Source of the DNA: Misgurnus anguillicaudatus
Lineage: Eukaryota > Chordata > Actinopteri > Cypriniformes > Cobitidae
Assembly (NCBI RefSeq): GCF_027580225.2
Contig: NC_073346.2
Location: 2,189,001 to 2,253,000 of the forward strand
Length of the DNA: 64,000 nt
Reading direction: 5' to 3'
The notes under the pieces are model-generated. The model was not told the origin of the DNA and did not search any database. It saw nothing but the letters and a program-made list of their open reading frames with translations. Both the position numbers and the translations under genes were made by a program. Shown here one piece after another: positions 13,654-27,777 of this stretch; the stretch's first letter is position 1; each line of letters opens with the position of its first letter.

Positions 13654-13660
13654 ATTCCCA
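13654..13660. repeat. Target-site duplication ATTCCCA, left copy
   Basis: Corresponds to 5S nt 96-102 (TGGGAAT in RNA orientation). The second copy is at 13938-13944. Confidence 0.93.
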
Positions 13661-13937
13661 AGCAAGTTCCCCTCCAAGTACCTAAGCGATCGGCAGCCGT
13701 CCAATGGTTGAGCAGAGCTGAGCAGAGCTGAGCAGCGATCAGCCAATGGTTGAGCAATGCTGAGCAGAGCTCGGCGCTCAACGGACCAATCATTGAGCGA
13801 GGATCGGAAAACGTCATCTAATTTATTCAGGACTAGTAAATATTCACATTTGGATTCGTTGTCATTGAGGACCGATGGACTGTGTTTGTTTACTCGCAGG
13901 TACGTTTGTTATAATTATGTGCTAAGTTATAAATGAA
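13661..13937 (+). mobile_element. Short non-autonomous 5S-inserted element (Dada-like derivative)
   Basis: A 277-bp insertion into the 5S gene flanked by the 7-bp duplication ATTCCCA. Its whole length aligns with the left end of the large element at 57041: the first 53 bases are identical, the rest is roughly 10% diverged, with one fewer copy of an internal repeat. It contains three CCAATNNTTGAGC repeats (13701, 13743, 13786) within GAGCAGAGCT-type repeats. It has no coding capacity and no obvious terminal inverted repeat. The first 21 bases resemble the 5S sequence they displace. It is probably an internally deleted or truncated copy mobilised by the related transposase; the precise duplication argues for transposition rather than recombination. 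Confidence 0.85.
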
Positions 13938-13944
13938 ATTCCCA
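13938..13944. repeat. Target-site duplication ATTCCCA, right copy
   Basis: Identical to 13654-13660; the uninterrupted 5S sequence GGCGGTCTCC resumes directly after it. Seven bases fits the 6-7 bp duplications reported for Dada elements. Confidence 0.93.
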
Positions 13945-14803
13945 GGCGGTCTCCCATCCAAGTACTAACCAGGCCCGACCCTGCTTAGCTTCCGAGATCG
14001 GACGAGATCGGGCGTGCTCAGGGTGGTATGGCCGTAAGCGAGAGGTGCTGTCAAAACGGGCCTCTTAAACAACACCCATACGTGTGTAAGCTATTTAAAT
14101 AAATAGATATAGATAGATAAATAAATAAATAAATAAATAATTAAATATAAAGTAAAACATTAAAACTGCAATAAATAAAAGTTACGACCCAGAAGGGCAA
14201 TGACAGGCATGTTTTATTAATGTTTTGTCCGGAGTAGTATGTGTTATGGAAAAAAGAAGACCCGGACGCAACAGACATCTAAAAGTGGTTTATTATACAC
14301 AAATACAGGTGCGGGGCATAAGTCCAGTGAAAGGGGTAGTGGGAACAATATTTATTCATAGAAAGAGAACACGTACACAGTTGTGAGGGGAGAAGGGACA
14401 AGAGCCGTGCCACATAAAAAGCAACGAAAAAACCACTGCACACTCCAGCTATACGTAAGCTCTCTAATCTATCTACAAAAGAAAATAATTATAGATAAAT
14501 CTTCAGCGTCAGCCACGCCATAGCTAACCTACTCTGGCTAACAAAATCACAAAACGTACAGCGGGTGGCACACGCTCTATTTGGCAGCTATAAATACCAC
14601 GTGTAGGCATAGTGTAGCCTACGTCACGTGACATCCATACCTGTCCGGCTCTCCCAACGAACAAACAAACAAGACATCCGAAATGGGACAAAGTAACGAA
14701 CAAGAGGACAGGGGAGAACAATAGGCGCCCCGAAGCTTTACAAAACACAAACAATAATGTACTGTATGAGCGAAAGAACAAATAGGGTACATTATTTCAG
14801 CGC

Positions 14804-14835
<32 letters not shown>

Positions 14836-15227
14836 CGAACGGGATGGCGAATGGGCTTCGCATAATTCCTTGTAACTGGATTGGTATATGTATGAATGAC
14901 GTCATCGGGATTCCCCAGAAACTGCCAATGAACGGATTTGAGAAAAATGCAGGTGCGGATCGCTGCAAACGCAGGAACGTAACAATAAATATCAATAAAT
15001 AATTAAAAAGAAAATAAATTAAATAAATAAATAAATCGAAAATTTTATGAATAAAAATAAATAAATTAATAATAAATGATTGTGTAAATGAAATACATAC
15101 ATAAATAAATAAATATATCAAGTAAAAAAAATGAATGAATGTTTATAGATAGATAGATGGATGGATGGATGGATGGATGGATGGAGGGAGGGAGGGAGGG
15201 AGGGAGGGATGGATGGATGGATGGATG

Positions 15228-15277
<50 letters not shown>

Positions 15278-15284
15278 AAGATAT

Positions 15285-15341
<57 letters not shown>

Positions 15342-15885
15342 CCACGCCAGCTTTTAGTCACAGCACTCATTCATCGAAAATGAAAAGTCTTTGCTAAATA
15401 GTGCTAATAACAGATACGCAAAAATATTTGACAGCTTTGTAAAGAGTGCACGTTGTAATGGTGTTAACAACTGCTTATGATTTATGCAGTGTCTCTTTAA
15501 CCCGGCCCCTGTCCTATACAGAGGAGCAAACGAATGGGGCTGATTTAACTAAACTAACTTTTGCCCTTCAAAGAACAGACCATGCAGCACATACGCTCGT
15601 TCTTCCACGTGAATGGCGTCAAATCACCTGCAACACAGCGCTCTGTTAATGAGCGCTCCTCTGCCCCGTGCTGCTGTGGGCAGTGAGCAAAAAGCCAAAA
15701 ATGAAGCCTCTGACCGCCCCCTGGTGGGGGAAGGGAAAATGACGAGACTGAGCCGGCCCTTTGGCACACAGAAACGGAGAAGAGACGAGCCAATGCAGAG
15801 CACAGAAAGCAAAGGCACCAGTCGGCGCAAAAGCAGAAAAGCGAGCATGGGCGAAGGGCTTCCGGTACAGAGGAAGGAAAAGCAA

Positions 15886-16005
15886 AAGCTTACAGCACCT
15901 GGTATTCCCAGGCGGTCTCCCATCCAAGTACTAACCAGGCCCGACCCTGCTTAGCTTCCGAGATCGGACGAGATCGGGCGTGCTCAGGGTGGTATGGCCG
16001 TAAGC
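15886..16005 (-). rRNA. 5S rRNA: 5S ribosomal RNA, unit 8
   Basis: 120 nt, same sequence as unit 1; 2250 bp from unit 7 start because of the unit 7 insertion. Spacer carries the AAAATTTTATG variant. Confidence 0.98.
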
Positions 16006-16769
16006 GAGAGGTGCTGTCAAAACGGGCCTCTTAAACAACACCCATACGTGTGTAAGCTATTTAAATAAATAGATATAGATAGATAAATAAATAAATAAAT
16101 AAATAATTAAATATAAAGTAAAACATTAAAACTGCAATAAATAAAAGTTACGACCCAGAAGGGCAATGACAGGCATGTTTTATTAATGTTTTGTCCGGAG
16201 TAGTATGTGTTATGGAAAAAAGAAGACCCGGACGCAACAGACATCTAAAAGTGGTTTATTATACACAAATACAGGTGCGGGGCATAAGTCCAGTGAAAGG
16301 GGTAGTGGGAACAATATTTATTCATAGAAAGAGAACACGTACACAGTTGTGAGGGGAGAAGGGACAAGAGCCGTGCCACATAAAAAGCAACGAAAAAACC
16401 ACTGCACACTCCAGCTATACGTAAGCTCTCTAATCTATCTACAAAAGAAAATAATTATAGATAAATCTTCAGCGTCAGCCACGCCATAGCTAACCTACTC
16501 TGGCTAACAAAATCACAAAACGTACAGCGGGTGGCACACGCTCTATTTGGCAGCTATAAATACCACGTGTAGGCATAGTGTAGCCTACGTCACGTGACAT
16601 CCATACCTGTCCGGCTCTCCCAACGAACAAACAAACAAGACATCCGAAATGGGACAAAGTAACGAACAAGAGGACAGGGGAGAACAATAGGCGCCCCGAA
16701 GCTTTACAAAACACAAACAATAATGTACTGTATGAGCGAAAGAACAAATAGGGTACATTATTTCAGCGC

Positions 16770-16801
<32 letters not shown>

Positions 16802-17193
16802 CGAACGGGATGGCGAATGGGCTTCGCATAATTCCTTGTAACTGGATTGGTATATGTATGAATGACGTCATCGGGATTCCCCAGAAACTGCCAATGAACG
16901 GATTTGAGAAAAATGCAGGTGCGGATCGCTGCAAACGCAGGAACGTAACAATAAATATCAATAAATAATTAAAAAGAAAATAAATTAAATAAATAAATAA
17001 ATCGAAAATTTAATGAATAAAAATAAATAAATTAATAATAAATGATTGTGTAAATGAAATACATACATAAATAAATAAATATATCAAGTAAAAAAAATGA
17101 ATGAATGTTTATAGATAGATAGATGGATGGATGGATGGATGGATGGATGGAGGGAGGGAGGGAGGGAGGGAGGGATGGATGGATGGATGGATG

Positions 17194-17271
<78 letters not shown>

Positions 17272-17278
17272 AAGATAT

Positions 17279-17335
<57 letters not shown>

Positions 17336-17879
17336 CCACGCCAGCTTTTAGTCACAGCACTCATTCATCGAAAATGAAAAGTCTTTGCTAAATAGTGCTA
17401 ATAACAGATACGCAAAAATATTTGACAGCTTTGTAAAGAGTGCACGTTGTAATGGTGTTAACAACTGCTTATGATTTATGCAGTGTCTCTTTAACCCGGC
17501 CCCTGTCCTATACAGAGGAGCAAACGAATGGGGCTGATTTAACTAAACTAACTTTTGCCCTTCAAAGAACAGACCATGCAGCACATACGCTCGTTCTTCC
17601 ACGTGAATGGCGTCAAATCACCTGCAACACAGCGCTCTGTTAATGAGCGCTCCTCTGCCCCGTGCTGCTGTGGGCAGTGAGCAAAAAGCCAAAAATGAAG
17701 CCTCTGACCGCCCCCTGGTGGGGGAAGGGAAAATGACGAGACTGAGCCGGCCCTTTGGCACACAGAAACGGAGAAGAGACGAGCCAATGCAGAGCACAGA
17801 AAGCAAAGGCACCAGTCGGCGCAAAAGCAGAAAAGCGAGCATGGGCGAAGGGCTTCCGGTACAGAGGAAGGAAAAGCAA

Positions 17880-17999
17880 AAGCTTACAGCACCTGGTATT
17901 CCCAGGCGGTCTCCCATCCAAGTACTAACCAGGCCCGACCCTGCTTAGCTTCCGAGATCGGACGAGATCGGGCGTGCTCAGGGTGGTATGGCCGTAAGC
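17880..17999 (-). rRNA. 5S rRNA: 5S ribosomal RNA, unit 9
   Basis: 120 nt, same sequence as unit 1, spacing 1994 bp; subtype A. Confidence 0.98.
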
Positions 18000-18763
18000 G
18001 AGAGGTGCTGTCAAAACGGGCCTCTTAAACAACACCCATACGTGTGTAAGCTATTTAAATAAATAGATATAGATAGATAAATAAATAAATAAATAAATAA
18101 TTAAATATAAAGTAAAACATTAAAACTGCAATAAATAAAAGTTACGACCCAGAAGGGCAATGACAGGCATGTTTTATTAATGTTTTGTCCGGAGTAGTAT
18201 GTGTTATGGAAAAAAGAAGACCCGGACGCAACAGACATCTAAAAGTGGTTTATTATACACAAATACAGGTGCGGGGCATAAGTCCAGTGAAAGGGGTAGT
18301 GGGAACAATATTTATTCATAGAAAGAGAACACGTACACAGTTGTGAGGGGAGAAGGGACAAGAGCCGTGCCACATAAAAAGCAACGAAAAAACCACTGCA
18401 CACTCCAGCTATACGTAAGCTCTCTAATCTATCTACAAAAGAAAATAATTATAGATAAATCTTCAGCGTCAGCCACGCCATAGCTAACCTACTCTGGCTA
18501 ACAAAATCACAAAACGTACAGCGGGTGGCACACGCTCTATTTGGCAGCTATAAATACCACGTGTAGGCATAGTGTAGCCTACGTCACGTGACATCCATAC
18601 CTGTCCGGCTCTCCCAACGAACAAACAAACAAGACATCCGAAATGGGACAAAGTAACGAACAAGAGGACAGGGGAGAACAATAGGCGCCCCGAAGCTTTA
18701 CAAAACACAAACAATAATGTACTGTATGAGCGAAAGAACAAATAGGGTACATTATTTCAGCGC

Positions 18764-18796
<33 letters not shown>

Positions 18797-19184
18797 CGAA
18801 CGGGATGGCGAATGGGCTTCGCATAATTCCTTGTAACTGGATTGGTATATGTATGAATGACGTCATCGGGATTCCCCAGAAACTGCCAATGAACGGATTT
18901 GAGAAAAATGCAGGTGCGGATCGCTGCAAACGCAGGAACGTAACAATAAATATCAATAAATAATTAAAAAGAAAATAAATTAAATAAATAAATAAATCGA
19001 AAATTTAATGAATAAAAATAAATAAATTAATAATAAATGATTGTGTAAATGAAATACATACATAAATAAATAAATATATCAAGTAAAAAAAATGAATGAA
19101 TGTTTATAGATAGATAGATGGATGGATGGATGGATGGATGGATGGAGGGAGGGAGGGAGGGAGGGATGGATGGATGGATGGATG

Positions 19185-19242
<58 letters not shown>

Positions 19243-19249
19243 AAGATAT

Positions 19250-19300
<51 letters not shown>

Positions 19301-19844
19301 CCACGCCAGCTTTTAGTCACAGCACTCATTCATCGAAAATGAAAAGTCTTTGCTAAATAGTGCTAATAACAGATACGCAAAAATATTTGACAGCTTTGTA
19401 AAGAGTGCACGTTGTAATGGTGTTAACAACTGCTTATGATTTATGCAGTGTCTCTTTAACCCGGCCCCTGTCCTATACAGAGGAGCAAACGAATGGGGCT
19501 GATTTAACTAAACTAACTTTTGCCCTTCAAAGAACAGACCATGCAGCACATACGCTCGTTCTTCCACGTGAATGGCGTCAAATCACCTGCAACACAGCGC
19601 TCTGTTAATGAGCGCTCCTCTGCCCCGTGCTGCTGTGGGCAGTGAGCAAAAAGCCAAAAATGAAGCCTCTGACCGCCCCCTGGTGGGGGAAGGGAAAATG
19701 ACGAGACTGAGCCGGCCCTTTGGCACACAGAAACGGAGAAGAGACGAGCCAATGCAGAGCACAGAAAGCAAAGGCACCAGTCGGCGCAAAAGCAGAAAAG
19801 CGAGCATGGGCGAAGGGCTTCCGGTACAGAGGAAGGAAAAGCAA

Positions 19845-19964
19845 AAGCTTACAGCACCTGGTATTCCCAGGCGGTCTCCCATCCAAGTACTAACCAGGCC
19901 CGACCCTGCTTAGCTTCCGAGATCGGACGAGATCGGGCGTGCTCAGGGTGGTATGGCCGTAAGC
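19845..19964 (-). rRNA. 5S rRNA: 5S ribosomal RNA, unit 10
   Basis: 120 nt, same sequence as unit 1, spacing 1965 bp; subtype A. Confidence 0.98.
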
Positions 19965-20728
19965 GAGAGGTGCTGTCAAAACGGGCCTCTTAAACAACAC
20001 CCATACGTGTGTAAGCTATTTAAATAAATAGATATAGATAGATAAATAAATAAATAAATAAATAATTAAATATAAAGTAAAACATTAAAACTGCAATAAA
20101 TAAAAGTTACGACCCAGAAGGGCAATGACAGGCATGTTTTATTAATGTTTTGTCCGGAGTAGTATGTGTTATGGAAAAAAGAAGACCCGGACGCAACAGA
20201 CATCTAAAAGTGGTTTATTATACACAAATACAGGTGCGGGGCATAAGTCCAGTGAAAGGGGTAGTGGGAACAATATTTATTCATAGAAAGAGAACACGTA
20301 CACAGTTGTGAGGGGAGAAGGGACAAGAGCCGTGCCACATAAAAAGCAACGAAAAAACCACTGCACACTCCAGCTATACGTAAGCTCTCTAATCTATCTA
20401 CAAAAGAAAATAATTATAGATAAATCTTCAGCGTCAGCCACGCCATAGCTAACCTACTCTGGCTAACAAAATCACAAAACGTACAGCGGGTGGCACACGC
20501 TCTATTTGGCAGCTATAAATACCACGTGTAGGCATAGTGTAGCCTACGTCACGTGACATCCATACCTGTCCGGCTCTCCCAACGAACAAACAAACAAGAC
20601 ATCCGAAATGGGACAAAGTAACGAACAAGAGGACAGGGGAGAACAATAGGCGCCCCGAAGCTTTACAAAACACAAACAATAATGTACTGTATGAGCGAAA
20701 GAACAAATAGGGTACATTATTTCAGCGC

Positions 20729-20760
<32 letters not shown>

Positions 20761-21144
20761 CGAACGGGATGGCGAATGGGCTTCGCATAATTCCTTGTAA
20801 CTGGATTGGTATATGTATGAATGACGTCATCGGGATTCCCCAGAAACTGCCAATGAACGGATTTGAGAAAAATGCAGGTGCGGATCGCTGCAAACGCAGG
20901 AACGTAACAATAAATATCAATAAATAATTAAAAAGAAAATAAATTAAATAAATAAATAAATCGAAAATTTAATGAATAAAAATAAATAAATTAATAATAA
21001 ATGATTGTGTAAATGAAATACATACATAAATAAATAAATATATCAAGTAAAAAAAATGAATAAATGTTTATAGATAGATAGATGGATGGATGGATGGATG
21101 GATGGATGGAGGGAGGGAGGGAGGGATGGATGGATGGATGGATG

Positions 21145-21246
<102 letters not shown>

Positions 21247-21253
21247 AAGATAT

Positions 21254-21297
<44 letters not shown>

Positions 21298-21844
21298 AAA
21301 CCACGCCAGCTTTTAGTCACAGCACTCATTCATCGAAAATGAAAAGTCTTTGCTAAATAGTGCTAATAACAGATACGCAAAAATATTTGACAGCTTTGTA
21401 AAGAGTGCACGTTGTAATGGTGTTAACAACTGCTTATGATTTATGCAGTGTCTCTTTAACCCGGCCCCTGTCCTATACAGAGGAGCAAACGAATGGGGCT
21501 GATTTAACTAAACTAACTTTTGCCCTTCAAAGAACAGACCATGCAGCACATACGCTCGTTCTTCCACGTGAATGGCGTCAAATCACCTGCAACACAGCGC
21601 TCTGTTAATGAGCGCTCCTCTGCCCCGTGCTGCTGTGGGCAGTGAGCAAAAAGCCAAAAATGAAGCCTCTGACCGCCCCCTGGTGGGGGAAGGGAAAATG
21701 ACGAGACTGAGCCGGCCCTTTGGCACACAGAAACGGAGAAGAGACGAGCCAATGCAGAGCACAGAAAGCAAAGGCACCAGTCGGCGCAAAAGCAGAAAAG
21801 CGAGCATGGGCGAAGGGCTTCCGGTACAGAGGAAGGAAAAGCAA

Positions 21845-21964
21845 AAGCTTACAGCACCTGGTATTCCCAGGCGGTCTCCCATCCAAGTACTAACCAGGCC
21901 CGACCCTGCTTAGCTTCCGAGATCGGACGAGATCGGGCGTGCTCAGGGTGGTATGGCCGTAAGC
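21845..21964 (-). rRNA. 5S rRNA: 5S ribosomal RNA, unit 11
   Basis: 120 nt, same sequence as unit 1, spacing 2000 bp. The microsatellite of its spacer (21070-21297) has the same repeat counts as that of unit 7, suggesting recent duplication of a multi-unit block. Confidence 0.98.
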
Positions 21965-22728
21965 GAGAGGTGCTGTCAAAACGGGCCTCTTAAACAACAC
22001 CCATACGTGTGTAAGCTATTTAAATAAATAGATATAGATAGATAAATAAATAAATAAATAAATAATTAAATATAAAGTAAAACATTAAAACTGCAATAAA
22101 TAAAAGTTACGACCCAGAAGGGCAATGACAGGCATGTTTTATTAATGTTTTGTCCGGAGTAGTATGTGTTATGGAAAAAAGAAGACCCGGACGCAACAGA
22201 CATCTAAAAGTGGTTTATTATACACAAATACAGGTGCGGGGCATAAGTCCAGTGAAAGGGGTAGTGGGAACAATATTTATTCATAGAAAGAGAACACGTA
22301 CACAGTTGTGAGGGGAGAAGGGACAAGAGCCGTGCCACATAAAAAGCAACGAAAAAACCACTGCACACTCCAGCTATACGTAAGCTCTCTAATCTATCTA
22401 CAAAAGAAAATAATTATAGATAAATCTTCAGCGTCAGCCACGCCATAGCTAACCTACTCTGGCTAACAAAATCACAAAACGTACAGCGGGTGGCACACGC
22501 TCTATTTGGCAGCTATAAATACCACGTGTAGGCATAGTGTAGCCTACGTCACGTGACATCCATACCTGTCCGGCTCTCCCAACGAACAAACAAACAAGAC
22601 ATCCGAAATGGGACAAAGTAACGAACAAGAGGACAGGGGAGAACAATAGGCGCCCCGAAGCTTTACAAAACACAAACAATAATGTACTGTATGAGCGAAA
22701 GAACAAATAGGGTACATTATTTCAGCGC

Positions 22729-22761
<33 letters not shown>

Positions 22762-23153
22762 CGAACGGGATGGCGAATGGGCTTCGCATAATTCCTTGTA
22801 ACTGGATTGGTATATGTATGAATGACGTCATCGGGATTCCCCAGAAACTGCCAATGAACGGATTTGAGAAAAATGCAGGTGCGGATCGCTGCAAACGCAG
22901 GAACGTAACAATAAATATCAATAAATAATTAAAAAGAAAATAAATTAAATAAATAAATAAATCGAAAATTTAATGAATAAAAATAAATAAATTAATAATA
23001 AATGATTGTGTAAATGAAATACATACATAAATAAATAAATATATCAAGTAAAAAAAATGAATGAATGTTTATAGATAGATAGATGGATGGATGGATGGAT
23101 GGATGGATGGAGGGAGGGAGGGAGGGAGGGAGGGAGGGATGGATGGATGGATG

Positions 23154-23207
<54 letters not shown>

Positions 23208-23208
23208 A

Positions 23209-23263
<55 letters not shown>

Positions 23264-23807
23264 CCACGCCAGCTTTTAGTCACAGCACTCATTCATCGAA
23301 AATGAAAAGTCTTTGCTAAATAGTGCTAATAACAGATACGCAAAAATATTTGACAGCTTTGTAAAGAGTGCACGTTGTAATGGTGTTAACAACTGCTTAT
23401 GATTTATGCAGTGTCTCTTTAACCCGGCCCCTGTCCTATACAGAGGAGCAAACGAATGGGGCTGATTTAACTAAACTAACTTTTGCCCTTCAAAGAACAG
23501 ACCATGCAGCACATACGCTCGTTCTTCCACGTGAATGGCGTCAAATCACCTGCAACACAGCGCTCTGTTAATGAGCGCTCCTCTGCCCCGTGCTGCTGTG
23601 GGCAGTGAGCAAAAAGCCAAAAATGAAGCCTCTGACCGCCCCCTGGTGGGGGAAGGGAAAATGACGAGACTGAGCCGGCCCTTTGGCACACAGAAACGGA
23701 GAAGAGACGAGCCAATGCAGAGCACAGAAAGCAAAGGCACCAGTCGGCGCAAAAGCAGAAAAGCGAGCATGGGCGAAGGGCTTCCGGTACAGAGGAAGGA
23801 AAAGCAA

Positions 23808-23927
23808 AAGCTTACAGCACCTGGTATTCCCAGGCGGTCTCCCATCCAAGTACTAACCAGGCCCGACCCTGCTTAGCTTCCGAGATCGGACGAGATCGGG
23901 CGTGCTCAGGGTGGTATGGCCGTAAGC
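23808..23927 (-). rRNA. 5S rRNA: 5S ribosomal RNA, unit 12
   Basis: 120 nt, same sequence as unit 1, spacing 1963 bp; its microsatellite has GAAAGATAGATAGAG instead of GAAAGATATAGAAAG. Confidence 0.98.
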
Positions 23928-24691
23928 GAGAGGTGCTGTCAAAACGGGCCTCTTAAACAACACCCATACGTGTGTAAGCTATTTAAATAAATAGATATAG
24001 ATAGATAAATAAATAAATAAATAAATAATTAAATATAAAGTAAAACATTAAAACTGCAATAAATAAAAGTTACGACCCAGAAGGGCAATGACAGGCATGT
24101 TTTATTAATGTTTTGTCCGGAGTAGTATGTGTTATGGAAAAAAGAAGACCCGGACGCAACAGACATCTAAAAGTGGTTTATTATACACAAATACAGGTGC
24201 GGGGCATAAGTCCAGTGAAAGGGGTAGTGGGAACAATATTTATTCATAGAAAGAGAACACGTACACAGTTGTGAGGGGAGAAGGGACAAGAGCCGTGCCA
24301 CATAAAAAGCAACGAAAAAACCACTGCACACTCCAGCTATACGTAAGCTCTCTAATCTATCTACAAAAGAAAATAATTATAGATAAATCTTCAGCGTCAG
24401 CCACGCCATAGCTAACCTACTCTGGCTAACAAAATCACAAAACGTACAGCGGGTGGCACACGCTCTATTTGGCAGCTATAAATACCACGTGTAGGCATAG
24501 TGTAGCCTACGTCACGTGACATCCATACCTGTCCGGCTCTCCCAACGAACAAACAAACAAGACATCCGAAATGGGACAAAGTAACGAACAAGAGGACAGG
24601 GGAGAACAATAGGCGCCCCGAAGCTTTACAAAACACAAACAATAATGTACTGTATGAGCGAAAGAACAAATAGGGTACATTATTTCAGCGC

Positions 24692-24723
<32 letters not shown>

Positions 24724-25115
24724 CGAACGGGATGGCGAATGGGCTTCGCATAATTCCTTGTAACTGGATTGGTATATGTATGAATGACGTCATCGGGATT
24801 CCCCAGAAACTGCCAATGAACGGATTTGAGAAAAATGCAGGTGCGGATCGCTGCAAACGCAGGAACGTAACAATAAATATCAATAAATAATTAAAAAGAA
24901 AATAAATTAAATAAATAAATAAATCGAAAATTTAATGAATAAAAATAAATAAATTAATAATAAATGATTGTGTAAATGAAATACATACATAAATAAATAA
25001 ATATATCAAGTAAAAAAAATGAATGAATGTTTATAGATAGATAGATGGATGGATGGATGGATGGATGGATGGAGGGAGGGAGGGAGGGAGGGAGGGATGG
25101 ATGGATGGATGGATG

Positions 25116-25185
<70 letters not shown>

Positions 25186-25190
25186 AAGAT

Positions 25191-25249
<59 letters not shown>

Positions 25250-25793
25250 CCACGCCAGCTTTTAGTCACAGCACTCATTCATCGAAAATGAAAAGTCTTT
25301 GCTAAATAGTGCTAATAACAGATACGCAAAAATATTTGACAGCTTTGTAAAGAGTGCACGTTGTAATGGTGTTAACAACTGCTTATGATTTATGCAGTGT
25401 CTCTTTAACCCGGCCCCTGTCCTATACAGAGGAGCAAACGAATGGGGCTGATTTAACTAAACTAACTTTTGCCCTTCAAAGAACAGACCATGCAGCACAT
25501 ACGCTCGTTCTTCCACGTGAATGGCGTCAAATCACCTGCAACACAGCGCTCTGTTAATGAGCGCTCCTCTGCCCCGTGCTGCTGTGGGCAGTGAGCAAAA
25601 AGCCAAAAATGAAGCCTCTGACCGCCCCCTGGTGGGGGAAGGGAAAATGACGAGACTGAGCCGGCCCTTTGGCACACAGAAACGGAGAAGAGACGAGCCA
25701 ATGCAGAGCACAGAAAGCAAAGGCACCAGTCGGCGCAAAAGCAGAAAAGCGAGCATGGGCGAAGGGCTTCCGGTACAGAGGAAGGAAAAGCAA

Positions 25794-25913
25794 AAGCTTA
25801 CAGCACCTGGTATTCCCAGGCGGTCTCCCATCCAAGTACTAACCAGGCCCGACCCTGCTTAGCTTCCGAGATCGGACGAGATCGGGCGTGCTCAGGGTGG
25901 TATGGCCGTAAGC
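25794..25913 (-). rRNA. 5S rRNA: 5S ribosomal RNA, unit 13
   Basis: 120 nt, same sequence as unit 1, spacing 1986 bp; subtype A, GATATAGATAGAG variant before the GA run. Confidence 0.98.
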
Positions 25914-26677
25914 GAGAGGTGCTGTCAAAACGGGCCTCTTAAACAACACCCATACGTGTGTAAGCTATTTAAATAAATAGATATAGATAGATAAATAAAT
26001 AAATAAATAAATAATTAAATATAAAGTAAAACATTAAAACTGCAATAAATAAAAGTTACGACCCAGAAGGGCAATGACAGGCATGTTTTATTAATGTTTT
26101 GTCCGGAGTAGTATGTGTTATGGAAAAAAGAAGACCCGGACGCAACAGACATCTAAAAGTGGTTTATTATACACAAATACAGGTGCGGGGCATAAGTCCA
26201 GTGAAAGGGGTAGTGGGAACAATATTTATTCATAGAAAGAGAACACGTACACAGTTGTGAGGGGAGAAGGGACAAGAGCCGTGCCACATAAAAAGCAACG
26301 AAAAAACCACTGCACACTCCAGCTATACGTAAGCTCTCTAATCTATCTACAAAAGAAAATAATTATAGATAAATCTTCAGCGTCAGCCACGCCATAGCTA
26401 ACCTACTCTGGCTAACAAAATCACAAAACGTACAGCGGGTGGCACACGCTCTATTTGGCAGCTATAAATACCACGTGTAGGCATAGTGTAGCCTACGTCA
26501 CGTGACATCCATACCTGTCCGGCTCTCCCAACGAACAAACAAACAAGACATCCGAAATGGGACAAAGTAACGAACAAGAGGACAGGGGAGAACAATAGGC
26601 GCCCCGAAGCTTTACAAAACACAAACAATAATGTACTGTATGAGCGAAAGAACAAATAGGGTACATTATTTCAGCGC

Positions 26678-26709
<32 letters not shown>

Positions 26710-27101
26710 CGAACGGGATGGCGAATGGGCTTCGCATAATTCCTTGTAACTGGATTGGTATATGTATGAATGACGTCATCGGGATTCCCCAGAAACTGCC
26801 AATGAACGGATTTGAGAAAAATGCAGGTGCGGATCGCTGCAAACGCAGGAACGTAACAATAAATATCAATAAATAATTAAAAAGAAAATAAATTAAATAA
26901 ATAAATAAATCGAAAATTTAATGAATAAAAATAAATAAATTAATAATAAATGATTGTGTAAATGAAATACATACATAAATAAATAAATATATCAAGTAAA
27001 AAAAATGAATGAATGTTTATAGATAGATAGATGGATGGATGGATGGATGGATGGATGGAGGGAGGGAGGGAGGGAGGGAGGGATGGATGGATGGATGGAT
27101 G

Positions 27102-27171
<70 letters not shown>

Positions 27172-27178
27172 AAGATAT

Positions 27179-27233
<55 letters not shown>

Positions 27234-27777
27234 CCACGCCAGCTTTTAGTCACAGCACTCATTCATCGAAAATGAAAAGTCTTTGCTAAATAGTGCTAAT
27301 AACAGATACGCAAAAATATTTGACAGCTTTGTAAAGAGTGCACGTTGTAATGGTGTTAACAACTGCTTATGATTTATGCAGTGTCTCTTTAACCCGGCCC
27401 CTGTCCTATACAGAGGAGCAAACGAATGGGGCTGATTTAACTAAACTAACTTTTGCCCTTCAAAGAACAGACCATGCAGCACATACGCTCGTTCTTCCAC
27501 GTGAATGGCGTCAAATCACCTGCAACACAGCGCTCTGTTAATGAGCGCTCCTCTGCCCCGTGCTGCTGTGGGCAGTGAGCAAAAAGCCAAAAATGAAGCC
27601 TCTGACCGCCCCCTGGTGGGGGAAGGGAAAATGACGAGACTGAGCCGGCCCTTTGGCACACAGAAACGGAGAAGAGACGAGCCAATGCAGAGCACAGAAA
27701 GCAAAGGCACCAGTCGGCGCAAAAGCAGAAAAGCGAGCATGGGCGAAGGGCTTCCGGTACAGAGGAAGGAAAAGCAA

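Larger units (their letters stand above)
13636..14039 (-). pseudogene. 5S rRNA: 5S rRNA gene of unit 7, interrupted by a 277-bp insertion
   Basis: The 5S gene is split by an element at 13661-13937. The distance 13636-14039 is 404 bp, exactly 120 + 277 + 7, so the gene is otherwise intact and one 7-bp target duplication was added. In 5S orientation, nt 1-102 (14039 down to 13938), including the whole internal promoter, stand upstream of the insert. Nt 96-120 with the T4 terminator stand downstream. Transcription could therefore start, but the product would run into the insert and would not fold as normal 5S, since helix I is broken. Confidence 0.95.

Noticed and set aside
13654..13944. Unit 7 insertion explained as recombination between diverged 5S genes
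   Set aside because: The left part is 5S-like, but the exact 7-bp duplication, intact remaining 120 nt and identical left terminus in unit 29 point to transposition.
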